Assembly: GCA_000467715.1 (NCBI GenBank)
Contig: AJFK01000350.1
Location: forward strand, 1-27,690
DNA: 27,690 nt
Reading direction: 5' to 3'
From: Hysterium pulicare CBS 123377
Lineage: Eukaryota; Ascomycota; Dothideomycetes; Hysteriales; Hysteriaceae
Made by a program: the position numbers and the translations under genes. The notes under the pieces are model-generated. The model was not told the DNA's origin, did not search any database, and saw only the letters and a program-made list of their open reading frames with translations. This document shows positions 9,638 through 19,417 of the stretch, piece by piece. The stretch's first letter is position 1; every line of letters starts with the position of its first letter.

Positions 9638-10263
9638 CTATTTGGACTCAGGCTCTTCAGCAGGTACAACTACGTTCTTCTCCTCCAGCATCTTCGCCAG
9701 GGAGCCATCTTGATGCATGCTCATTAAGATATCGCAACCTCCAACAAATTCCTTATCCACATAGAGTTGCGGTATCGTCGGCCATTCTGAGTATTCCTTG
9801 ATGCCTGCGATTTAAATAGCAAATTAGTAATCGTGGACTCAAATAACTAGAGTTCCCTGGTATAATCGATCCGGCGTGATAGCAAGTGTGAAAGATAGTA
9901 ACTAGAATATACAAACCTTGCCTTAACTCTTCATCCTCAAGCACATTAAATGCAGTAAACTTCCCCGGATCTACTCCCTGCATTCCCAGTATCTGAATAC
10001 TGGCTCTCGAGAACCCACATTGCGGCGTCTCTGGTGTACCCTTCATGAACAGGACGACTGGAGCTGACCCCACAGCTTTATCAATCGCAGCGCGAGTCTC
10101 TTGCGATAAAAGGCGGATTTGGAATGGCGTTAATCGAGTGAAGGCTGTGGGGCGAACTGCGCGGGTTGATGTGCGGAAGGCCTGCATCTTTTGTCAGCTG
10201 TTTTCCTCGAAGAAAAGTTCGGGGTTGAGCACATACGGATGAGAATGCTGTTCTTGAAAACAT
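9638..10263 (-). CDS. GRX5: monothiol glutaredoxin, mitochondrial Grx5 type (152 aa)
   Basis: Exons on the minus strand are 10263-10237, 10181-9917 and 9804-9638, together 459 nt. The first intron has donor GTATGT, a CTGAC branch site and a CAG acceptor; the second joins [12 protein letters not shown] in frame. The Arg/Ser/Thr-rich first 35 residues are a mitochondrial presequence. The active site is CGFS at 64-67, with the cis-proline loop TIP at 107-109 and GGCD at 119-122 for glutathione binding. Family members receive [2Fe-2S] clusters from Isu1 and pass them to later Fe-S assembly factors in the matrix. The length and order match Grx5, and the single thioredoxin-like domain excludes the longer Grx3/4 type. 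An internal Met overlapping the first acceptor could start a slightly shorter form, but the spliced start gives a better presequence. The tail VPAEEPESK is acidic and variable in the family. Confidence 0.95.
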
Positions 10264-11795
10264 CTTGAAGATTATGGAGGAGGATAATCTATCTGGAGGA
10301 ATTGGTGGGGGGTCTGTGGTGGTGATTGCTGGAGACCTCCGAAGCTCGCCGCAAATGATGTGAGTGATGGATGAGGTCAGTATTCACAGTATTCGCCAAG
10401 ACCAATTTTCATTTGTCAGCTTTTGAGCTTCACATCAGTTTATTGGAAAGCAGTTGCCAAACAGCTCTTGAGACAAGCCTAAATCAGGTTCATTGAGGCA
10501 TGATTGTCTATTAGCTGTCGAGTTTGGTTTCATGTTGTCTTGAATTTAAATTCGGAGAGAATCTACCTTTGTAGCTTAGCGTGAATCGGCGTATCTAGTG
10601 TTTCCCTTGTGCCGTCCTCTCGCCATCATCAGCATTTCTGTTTAATGGTGGGATCAAATCTATATTTGAGTTGACTTTAACAATCGAAATCGAAATAGTA
10701 ATTAAAGTGCAAAGTACTGATGCACCCGCTTAGGACGGAGATGATGCAAAATCGTAACAGCTTTCTGATCATCAAAGCTACACTTGTTACCAATAATACA
10801 TAATAGGTGTAATTATCTTTACTTTTCTTATGCATCCCAAAACAGAAATCTACGCAAGCAACAGTTCCGACGTCCGCTAAGGGCTAGATACGCCTCTAGA
10901 ATCATATCGCCAAGGTCAAACAATCTACGCGGACAGCGAGAAGTTTCATCACAACGTTGATGCGCAGCCCAGAATCCAGCAAGTTGTTACACTTACTGTA
11001 GCACTCAAACAGGATGAAAGAGCTTGGGGAAAAAGTGATCTTGTCTTTCTCTCAATTTTTTGCTCCTTTATTGAGCTCTCCAAAGTTTACCTGTTCTCGA
11101 GCTACTTACTACTTCCTCTTCGCAACCTTAGTTAAGTCGTAGCAACAGGATCTGTAGGTTGCTATTACTTCTTCTGTAGCATTTATTGGGACGCTAATGT
11201 GGCTCGTTCGAATCGTGCTAGAACCTTCTTGACGTAAGTTCTCCTCCTCAAGTGGAGTAGCGACAATAGTCGACGCTCAAATCGATCTACAGACCCTTTC
11301 TAAGCTCTTAGTAGGTTTCCATGCCTCGCTCTCGCGACTTCGATGCCGGTAGTAGATGTTGTCGTGATGTTCAGGCTGGGTAACAATGACCATCCTCTAG
11401 AAAAACATGCATTGCTAGCACTTTGACATCGACATCTGGACTGATGGCTAGTTGGAGTTTGTTAGGGTGAAAGAACAGGGTTAGGCTCATTCCAACCACG
11501 ATCTTAAAGCTTACAAATGCCTCATGGCTAAATATAAGTAGTAGAACGTGACCTCGCCCTGTAAGACAAACTCCGTCGCATTGGCATTGAATAGCTTATA
11601 GAAAGGCGCTTCTAATCCGTATTACGGCCTCTAATGTTGTCCGTTGCACCCTTCGTAACGAGGCAGTGGTCCAGGACAGCCTTCCATGGCTTCCAATGGT
11701 TACCGTGCGCATAATCTTTGTATTTGTCAAGTGTTTTTCAGGACAATGCCTCTGAGCTTGTGGTAGGAAGAGATAGAATTCCGAGGGAACCAGGA
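10264..11795. other. gene-poor stretch upstream of GRX5
   Basis: About 1.5 kb contains the GRX5 promoter at its left end and no open frame worth calling. Stops are frequent in all six frames. Parts from about 10900 to 11700 look like old decayed sequence, but I can name no motif, terminal repeat or coding domain in them. Confidence 0.45.
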
Positions 11796-11988
11796 GTCAT
11801 AATCTGGGCCTGTGTTGGGTGGCCCACACACAGTGCTAGGGATGTGCACATATCATTTAGGCTGGGTGAAGGCCATCAAAACCAGTTGGCCGCATCAAGC
11901 ATATCTAGAAGACATTACAATGTACAAAGCCTGTGCATGTATTGACTTCCAAAAGGTCAGGTAGACTCACATGTAACATGACACACCC
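11796..11988 (+). repeat. dispersed repeat copy A, partner of 7577-7777
   Basis: This is the plus-strand partner of the minus-strand copy at 7577-7777. The core 11852-11901 matches that copy at 42 of 50 positions, and homology appears to run from GTCATAATCTG at 11796 to ACACACCC ending at 11988. The two copies are of almost equal length (193 and 201 bp), which suggests defined element ends, not a random fragment. The divergence of roughly 16% in the core, and more outside it, points to an old insertion. Confidence 0.6.
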
Positions 11989-13437
11989 GAAAAGTCGTCA
12001 GGTGCGCGTAAGAGTGTCCTTTCGTATCTATTCTGCTAACAGGTTTACCGCTACTAGATACAGAACTGCAGCAACATCCTGTTCTAGCTTTCTAGTATAA
12101 CCGCCCTCTTATTTGCAGCTTGCTTTTGATTAGCAATAGTCCATACCAATGTGTTTGAATATTTGAATATATGCGATTCTTTCTTTGGAATACGTAGATG
12201 CCGTACTCGTATTCTCCCATCAAGTTCTTCCAGCTACTGATCATATGGCATGCATTGGTCGTGTATGGGAAAGCTTCGAGCGTCGTTCCGAACCTTCGCG
12301 GTTCAGTCGTCTGACCATGTCTTGGGTGGGAGTCACTCAAATTGCATGCTCTTTTCGGCTCATTACGAGTTGCTCACAAATACTCTCGATGCTCGGAGGG
12401 TCGCAACATATTCGTGAAGCCTCGGATACAACATCGCCGGGGGCGTTCCATCTCGAGCGTCGAACGGTCGTGTATGTGAGTAACTTCAGAATGTTACCCG
12501 ACAAATGGTTTGCTGCTCAGTAATTCAAATGGCCGATGTACGGTGAGTTGTCTAAAATTTCCCCAATTTGGAAATTGGGTGTAGAGCTGAATTTTGCGTG
12601 TCAGCGCTTTGTCAATAGCTGAAGGGCGATCGAACTTCACCTTAGTTATTTTCAACCAAGATAACACGAGAATCTCAAACTCAGACATGCCGGATGACTT
12701 CTCATCACACCTCGCTGACTGCATCGTGTTGTTGAGTGATGAGTAGACGTCTCGCAGCAAACAAATCGGGCGCATCGATAGATGCAAACCGAAGCCGAAT
12801 TATATCCGTCAGCATTACCAACAATGCGAGATGAGGCTGGAGGTTGTACGAGCCGGACGAGCGGTCCTCTCGTAATCATTATTTCCGCACCTATTATCAA
12901 ATTGTTTTGATTTTCTTAATGCCGTTGTAGGCATTTTGCAACCCCTGAGAGAAGATTATCGCCTCTGTAATTGCAAAAATAGACACATTAGAGTTGCCGG
13001 AACATCGTGACAATCCAGGTACGACTTTTGCCACTCTTCCCCTGAGTTGTACAGGGCAAAGATGCACTATAGCTGCGAGGTTATCAAGCGTTTGGAAAAC
13101 TATTGGAGTCGGTTCTTGAAACGGCATATTAGATCGGCATTGCGTGAGGAAAGTTCCGCAGATAGTTACAGTATAATGAGCTCTAGATTCAATAGTCAAA
13201 ATAAGACTATTATTGGCTGCTCAGAAGGGGTAATGCTCCTTATGAACTGATAATAACAGCAAACTACGTTTCATAGTAGGATTAGTGCCCGCCGTTATGG
13301 TCCAAGCAGAGCGGAGCCCATCCCACCCCTCTACCGCTCTAGACGTTAATCTTGACCGTCTTGGGGCGGATTCGCCACCCCAACTGATTTGAGGCAGGAG
13401 GATAAACAGAAGTAGGAAAATCAGGGATTTATCGATT
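11989..13437. other. non-coding or decayed interval
   Basis: No intact gene is visible. The minus strand between about 12880 and 12092 carries coding-like pieces (separate entry). From 12900 to 13437 I see only short, overlapping open frames on both strands with no recognisable content. Confidence 0.4.
12092..12880 (-). pseudogene. possible decayed gene fragment, family unknown
   Basis: On the minus strand, protein-like stretches appear in successive frames: GPLVRLVQPPASSRIVGNAD (about 12868-12805), then MSEFEILVLSWLKITKVKFD (about 12690-12630) continuing to QFPNWGNF, and lastly AFPYTTNACHMISSWKNLM near 12280-12215. Stops and frame changes separate them and I found no set of consensus introns that joins them. 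They could be a decayed gene, or chance. No domain is recognised. Confidence 0.2.
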
Positions 13438-14460
13438 ATGGGGGATATAGCAAAAATAGAATGCCTGGATTCTTGTTGTGATGATGGCGTCAATCTGCAT
13501 TTTTCCAAGTTGGCAACGTCATGCAGATCTCTCCTCGCTTCACTTCCAATTCTTCTTCACCCCACTAAAACATCGAGAACACCGAGTACAAACATGTCGG
13601 CAGCGAAGCGAAGGAGGGAGCCGAATAATATAGGGAAGCATTTGCTTCCGTGGAGTAAGCTCGGATCGACTGTGCCACAGTCAGCTGTGGCTGGTATCAA
13701 TGCGACCTTGACAACTCATCTGCCAGATGTCGGGGTTGCACTGATGGCGCCGAGGTGAAAAATTTGCGACGGTGCTGGACGGTTGGCGCCATCTGCAGGG
13801 TTTATGACAGCCGGGTCCACCGGGTTAAGGGTCCTCACTAAGCCTGATTCGGTAGTGATTTGCCGGAACCCGCCAGCCCTACAGCACAGATCGCAGGGGC
13901 TAATGCGTGCACAGCCTCAAGACCCCATTGTTTCCCGCACACTACCCGACAACATTGAATCTTTTGTGGAGGAATCTCACTGGATCTTCCTGCCTAAACC
14001 GACAGCGTGCATCGCTACCACGCCCTTGACTTCGGATGGAGGGACCACATCCACGTCTGCAGAGCTTAATTCCCGTATCATCTCCATGGCCCACGTTTTT
14101 TACACAGATTGTGGCTGATCATGGAGAAACACACCAAGCTGTGCTTCTGCAGTTCACTCAATGCTGATGCCAGTAAAAGTCTATCTACGGACACTCCGCA
14201 GATCGGATGTTTCAGCTTCCTAACCTCCACACTCTTTATCGCCTGGGCTATACCGTTTGGAAGCCAGGTCATGTCTGTAGTGAAGCTCAATTGGATACGC
14301 GCCCAAAGCATCAGGCGTCGACGATAACATTTCTGCATATGCGCTGGCTGCATCTACGGCAGTTGACCTTCAAGTCAAGCGTACTGAGGATGGAATCCTC
14401 AGCGTTGATTCCTTCCTTGGCAAAGATATCGTCGTACACGAAGTCTAGATACCGCGCTCT
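13438..14460 (+). pseudogene. possible decayed plus-strand gene, family unknown
   Basis: One frame is open from 13438 to 14118 except for a single TGA at 13756-13758, an unusually long near-open run. An ATG at 13593 follows a C/T-rich leader and begins MSAAKRRREPNNIG, which looks like a genuine N-terminus. After the TGA the same frame reads TGLRVLTKPDSVVI and FVEESHWIFLPKPT. The same frame, after an interval with stops (14116-14330), ends AVDLQVKRTEDGILSVDSF and stops with TAG at 14458-14460, which resembles a real C-terminus. The TGA may come from a CGA Arg codon by a C-to-T change, or mark a missed intron. I recognise no domain. Confidence 0.3.
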
Positions 14461-14866
14461 CCGAAGCAGTCCATTGGACTATTCTATACATTTCAGCTAT
14501 ACTGTTCGACGCAAATGATCCCTTATTTCTTATTGTGTTCATTATTGCGCGTCGCATAATTTGCGAGCTGAGGAACAAACTCATACTGTAATTACAATAG
14601 AATGCAGCAATTAAGGTCACGCGATGGCCGAGGCAGATGACCAGAAACTGTATCCCACCATCAAGAGGCTCAATCAATCCACGACCAGCAGAGCATTGCC
14701 GGGCTTAGTCTCCGCTCCATTCATGTGGAAGTCTGAGATGCCGCTGCGGTTAATTCGAGTCCCGAAGATGGAGAGTTACAAGGGAACCACTCGGCTCGTA
14801 AGCGTCAGGAGGATGTGCTCTTAGCGAAGCTTTTGCCCTCTGTTGTGCATATTCTGAAGCACAGAG

Positions 14867-15291
14867 TCAATTGAGAGTTATTTTGGTACCTTGAAGATCT
14901 TTGCGAGAGAAGGGAAAGGTGCAAATTTTCGGTTGACAGCCGACCGAATGCGGGTGTGTGTGTGGAATGCTGTTGGATGGGATGGTGGTCACCTCAGGCA
15001 TGTCACCTGGAGACACAAGCAGCCGGGGTTTACACAGCCATTCGTCTAGGTCGGCCTTTGACGCAGGGCGTTGGCTAGCGTCATGCAGCAAGTTTTCGAA
15101 GTTTTCTAGAAGCGTAACGATCGGCGCCGTCCAATCGGCACCCCGGTGCCTTGTCTCTCCCCATCGCTTATGACGTCGGGCGCCAGATTGTTATAAGCAT
15201 TTGACAGTTCTTTGTCTGCGCTGTTGTAATTCCAAAAGGCCTCAAGACACTCGCTGAACAATTTACAATCATCCTCGGCCCGGCCTCGCTT
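14867..15291 (-). pseudogene. broken helical-protein gene fragment upstream of RPN4
   Basis: On the minus strand one frame reads AEDDCKLFSECLEAFWN, then DKELSNAYNNLAPDVISDGE and RQGTG. A neighbouring frame then takes over with DWTAPIVTLLENFENLL, HDASQRPASKADLDEWLCKP and LLVSPGD, and ends at a stop near 14867. Both parts are amphipathic and helical and read naturally one after the other, so a small insertion or deletion near 15125-15150 most likely broke a single gene. The frame is closed by a TAA just upstream of 15291, and no start codon or upstream exon was found. This looks like the C-terminal or middle part of a lost gene. The family is unknown. Confidence 0.4.
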
Positions 15292-15414
15292 TTAAAAAAA
15301 TTCATACATCCGAAGACGGTTACACTCGGATTCCACGGCATTCTACTGTACCATTCTTTCTTAATTACGTATCGGGCACTTCCCACCCGAGTCGTTCGCT
15401 ATTAAAGTAACCCA

Positions 15415-15423
15415 TTCGCCACC
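15415..15423 (-). promoter_or_regulatory. PACE-like element just upstream of RPN4
   Basis: TTCGCCACC on the plus strand is GGTGGCGAA on the minus strand, one base from the yeast proteasome element GGTGGCAAA that Rpn4 binds. It sits 21 nt before the RPN4 start codon. Autoregulation is an attractive guess, but the site is probably within the 5' leader, a 9-mer can occur by chance, and the binding site of the filamentous-fungal protein cannot be seen from this window. Confidence 0.2.
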
Positions 15424-15443
15424 TGCTTCATTCACTCTTCACT

Positions 15444-17633
15444 ATGTTAGCACACATCGCTACCACTCCGAGGTCACGTCATCATTATCCTCATCAATCC
15501 ACTCTACCTTCACCACCATCATCGCAACTCTCCTTCGACGCACTCTCGCAACAGACATCACCGTCGTCGACGCAAGCATTCCTCAACCAAAAGCTACTCT
15601 TCGACTACCTTGAGTCGCAGCAGCTTTCTTTTGCGACACCTGCCATTATCGATTCGGACATCGCATCCGACCCTGATCAGTATATGACAGGCGCATTCGA
15701 CTTCTCAAATCCTACGATTAGGATCCAACAATCCACGCCCATCCCTCAACTGTCTTCAGCACTCAGTCAACCACCGATGCTCTCTACCAGCGCTAACGCT
15801 GGTCTGCAAAGCTGGGGTTCGTTTGGAGACAACGGACAGATGACCGCAAGAACACATCAACGCGCGGCATCTTCTTCGTCGTTGGGATCCAACGGATCGC
15901 AATATCACAACGCTGGTCACACTGGCTACCCGTACGTCGCTCACTCCGAGAATTCGCCATCGTCCTCAGCTACCAACCTTGACTCATATGGTGCTGACGA
16001 AGCATCAAGAGCTTTCTCGAATCACCTGCCGACTCCTACTCATACACCTACTCAGGATTCATTCCTGAATCCAAACTTCAACTACAACACTCAAAACCCA
16101 AACGCGGACTCGACAATGGCGGCGCACATGTCGATGAAGCAAGCCTTAATGGACTCACACAATCCTGAAGACGATCTTCCAGGCTTTGGTCATTCAGCAA
16201 GACACTCGGTATCAAGTTATGGACAAGACTCTCCGGCGACTCCACACACGTCTCACGGAGAGGACTTCGAGGACAAGTTCAAGGTCCCCCCCACTGGTGA
16301 GACACCCTCTGACAAGGTCGATACTTGGTTCGATGATTACTTACTTTTCCCCGATGATATAGACATGAGACACACTTTTCCAAAGCTGGACAGAACCATA
16401 ACCGATATGGCTCTCGACGAGCTCTACAACCCTGGTATGGTTGGGCAAATACCTCACTCGACACCACAAGTCAATGCGAACCCTTCCTTACTATCGCCGT
16501 ACCGCAATGTGGTCAGCGAAAGGTTACAGGCTGCACAGAATGCGAGGTCCCAGTCGCCAGCCAGCTCAGTATCACGAGGTGTATCGCCATTCCGTCAAAG
16601 CTCACCCTATGCTACGCCTAATAATAACTACAACTCTCCTCGTATGAGGGTTGGCACTGCTGCGCAAGCGCGTGAAGTCCAGAAGGCCGAAGCTGATGCG
16701 TACGCATTCAAGCAGAATTTGCCACAAGCCGAAGACGCGCAGCCAAAGACCATCTCACCGAAGGATGCGCTGCTTGACTATCACGAGACAGATGAAGAGT
16801 CGAAAGTACCTTTATTCCCCGATAGTGGCTCAAGCGAGTACGAGCCACAGTACAGCGGTGGGGACCGATATAGAAACGCCACCCAATCCCATTTCGACAG
16901 CTCATCGGAGCACAGTTACCGAAGGGACGGTTGGGCGACACCACAATTCTCGCCAAACTTTGCAACAACATCTGCTCCATCACAAACACAATCCGCCTTC
17001 ACCTTCGTTGCCCCGTCCATATCTGGGAATATGCATGGTCTGCCTTTCACTTCTCCACAGTATCGTTCTGCTACGAACAACATGAGTTCGGCACCCGAGC
17101 AAATCCCGGAGTTCCCGGCGCACCTGACTTCGATGGAATCCAGCCAGAGCGACGCCGGACCCGAGACGCGCAGCGACTCAACTGAACAATTGCAAAAACC
17201 GGCCTCTTCGAATGCCGATACTGGCACATACACTTGCACATACCACGGGTGTACGCTACGATTCGAAACACCACAAAAGCTCCAGAAGCACAAGCGCGAA
17301 GGCCATCGCCAAAATGCCACCCCTGCGACCATTGGTAGCAGCATGACATCAGCGGCGCTTCTGGAACGGAATTCGCAAGCGGGGCCTCACAAGTGTGAGC
17401 GCATGAACCCCACAACTGGAAAACCCTGCAACACCATCTTCTCCCGGCCTTACGATCTCACGCGACATGAAGATACTATTCACAACGTGCGCAAACAGAA
17501 AGTCCGCTGCGCCCTTTGCGTCGAGGAGAAGACCTTCAGCCGTAATGATGCGCTGACGAGGCACATGCGCGTCGTGCATCCGGAGGTCGACTTTCCTGGG
17601 AAGCATCGGAGACGCGGAGGTAATCACGACTGA
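15444..17633 (+). CDS. RPN4: C2H2 zinc-finger transcription factor, Rpn4-like proteasome regulator (729 aa)
   Basis: A single uninterrupted exon encodes 729 residues. Rpn4 activates proteasome subunit genes and is itself a short-lived proteasome substrate. Residues 1-590 are Ser/Gln/Pro/Asn-rich and disordered, with acidic patches such as VDTWFDDYLLFPDDIDM that could be activation or degron segments. Three zinc fingers lie at the C-terminus: CX4C-X12-HX4H at about 598-621, CX10C-X12-HX4H at 651-680, and CX2C-X14-HX4H at 689-712, then a basic tail. The wide CX10C spacing (CERMNPTTGKPC) and the motifs FSRPYDLTRHEDTIHN and KTFSRNDALTRHMRVVH are characteristic of the Pezizomycotina Rpn4 group. 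The first ATG is used; it follows a leader with no obvious core promoter motif. No introns are needed. The gene is flanked on the left by decayed sequence and on the right by 3.2 kb without a supported gene. Confidence 0.9.
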   Translation: MLAHIATTPRSRHHYPHQSTLPSPPSSQLSFDALSQQTSPSSTQAFLNQKLLFDYLESQQLSFATPAIIDSDIASDPDQYMTGAFDFSNPTIRIQQSTPIPQLSSALSQPPMLSTSANAGLQSWGSFGDNGQMTARTHQRAASSSSLGSNGSQYHNAGHTGYPYVAHSENSPSSSATNLDSYGADEASRAFSNHLPTPTHTPTQDSFLNPNFNYNTQNPNADSTMAAHMSMKQALMDSHNPEDDLPGFGHSARHSVSSYGQDSPATPHTSHGEDFEDKFKVPPTGETPSDKVDTWFDDYLLFPDDIDMRHTFPKLDRTITDMALDELYNPGMVGQIPHSTPQVNANPSLLSPYRNVVSERLQAAQNARSQSPASSVSRGVSPFRQSSPYATPNNNYNSPRMRVGTAAQAREVQKAEADAYAFKQNLPQAEDAQPKTISPKDALLDYHETDEESKVPLFPDSGSSEYEPQYSGGDRYRNATQSHFDSSSEHSYRRDGWATPQFSPNFATTSAPSQTQSAFTFVAPSISGNMHGLPFTSPQYRSATNNMSSAPEQIPEFPAHLTSMESSQSDAGPETRSDSTEQLQKPASSNADTGTYTCTYHGCTLRFETPQKLQKHKREGHRQNATPATIGSSMTSAALLERNSQAGPHKCERMNPTTGKPCNTIFSRPYDLTRHEDTIHNVRKQKVRCALCVEEKTFSRNDALTRHMRVVHPEVDFPGKHRRRGGNHD

Positions 17634-19378
17634 ATGTACTCGCACGAAAAGTAAGGCGGAGTTCAGACCTGGTGCCTGCTTCCGCACGAGATCTCTGCGA
17701 TGGGCGTTGTTAGGGGATCTAGATCAGCTTCCGTCAGATCCGCGGAGTATTTCGAACGTCGTGGGCGGTTTACGCCGACGCCCGCAGCATTCGCTCGGGT
17801 TTACCGACAACTCTCGAGCACTCCTTTCAACAAAACAATTTTTTTCACAATTTTCATCCTACTCAATCATCGCTAAGAATGAATCGAGATCAGCGGCTTG
17901 ATCACTCAAAGTCTGATCCAGGAGTCTGGCGCATGTGCATCCTTTTTTTGGCATCGCGTCTGCTGGTCGGACGGATCATATGACCTCTGAGTCTGGCGTT
18001 TATACTGTCCTTTACGGAGTTCTTTTACTTTCTCACCTAATTCCCCATTTTCTAAAGTTGACATTGTATTGTTCGAATGTCTGGCTTTTGGGTTTTCTCT
18101 ATTATTTGAGCGTTCAAGCAGGTGGTAGGATTTGAGACGAATAGGTATGACTTTCTGGCACGACTGAACCAAAAGAGCGATGAGTGTACGAGGATGAAAA
18201 GGTTAGATAGATTAGCAGGAGGCGATAAATGCCCTGCCGGAATTTTCTATTCTTCTCTTATGGAACTGTTTTCTATTTGGTCACTTTCCTTCATCATAAT
18301 CTAAGTTTATTTAATTCACGGACTATTTGACGGCGATGTATTTTTATATGGGATACGAACTGGGCAAAGATTCAACATTTTTCTACATGTCAACCTTGTC
18401 ATCTTCAAATCCTTTTCCTTAAGTGACGAAACAAATTGTGATGATCGTTGGAGTCTCATTCTGGACGTGTACAACAACACCCATGTTTCCTGAAATCTCT
18501 TCCCCGTACACACATATTCTCTACATACATTTTTCCTAATACCCCGAAAGCACACATGTACCTAAGCTTTGTACCACCCGTCTGAACTAGCATTTCTTTG
18601 GATATCATAATACTACCATGGGCTCTGCGAGAGCGAGCGACCTGGGGATCTGGATTCTTTGCTTTTGAACCTGTACGATATCAAATAGAATAGCTAGCTA
18701 GCTACATCGGCCACGTAGCCAACCAACAAATAGAAAGATACATCTTAGAATCTCTCTCAGCTGCCTCTGTGGCCTTCCTAAGCTAAATGAGTGTTATCGT
18801 GAACGTCTTATCCTACAACTCTCGTGCAATTGCATGGGTCTGGCCCTTTGAACCACCAGTTCAAAGGACTCTAGATCTTCGAAATAGTGCAGTGCGAGGC
18901 TGGATCTAGTATGCACAACCCGTCGCACTACCACCATCCATCCATACACAACAATCCTCGAAAGCCTTCGTGCACACCGAGTTTCCCCCTAAGTGCTACT
19001 TACCAACGCATACCAGCGAATCCCACTCAAAACACCGCCTACTGCTACCGAGTTCTCTCGCATGCATTATTCCCATCCACTAACAAATACCATGTCTGGC
19101 GACAAAAAGCACACACCCAAGATCTAGCCCCTCCACCGAACGACGATCTGGAACCTCACCCGCATGCGCAAGGCCTGCGCCGCTAAAGCCGCCCTACGCT
19201 TTTACGCACACCCTGCCGCGGCATCATCATTATTCATTGGGAACTGTCGCACGAGGTTTAAGGTGCCCTCTACTAAGGGGACTAATATGGGAATAAGATT
19301 TTTTTGGGGAGTAATTGCTGTGCTTTACGTGTTGTCAGCCGAGGTGTTCTCCGTGAGGGAGAAATCAATACTGAGAGA

Positions 19379-19417
<39 letters not shown>

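Noticed and set aside
11175-11235. tRNA-like GTTCGAATC motif
   Set aside because: The flanking T-arm stem has a mismatch and no acceptor, D or anticodon arms could be found at the right spacing.
10900-11720. Possible decayed mobile element
   Set aside because: I looked for terminal repeats, recognisable polymerase or integrase motifs and chromodomain-like sequence, and found nothing beyond vague resemblance, so no element is named.
13361-13382. Second PACE-like TTCGCCACC about 2 kb upstream of RPN4
   Set aside because: It is too far from the start codon and lies in decayed sequence, so it is most likely a chance match.
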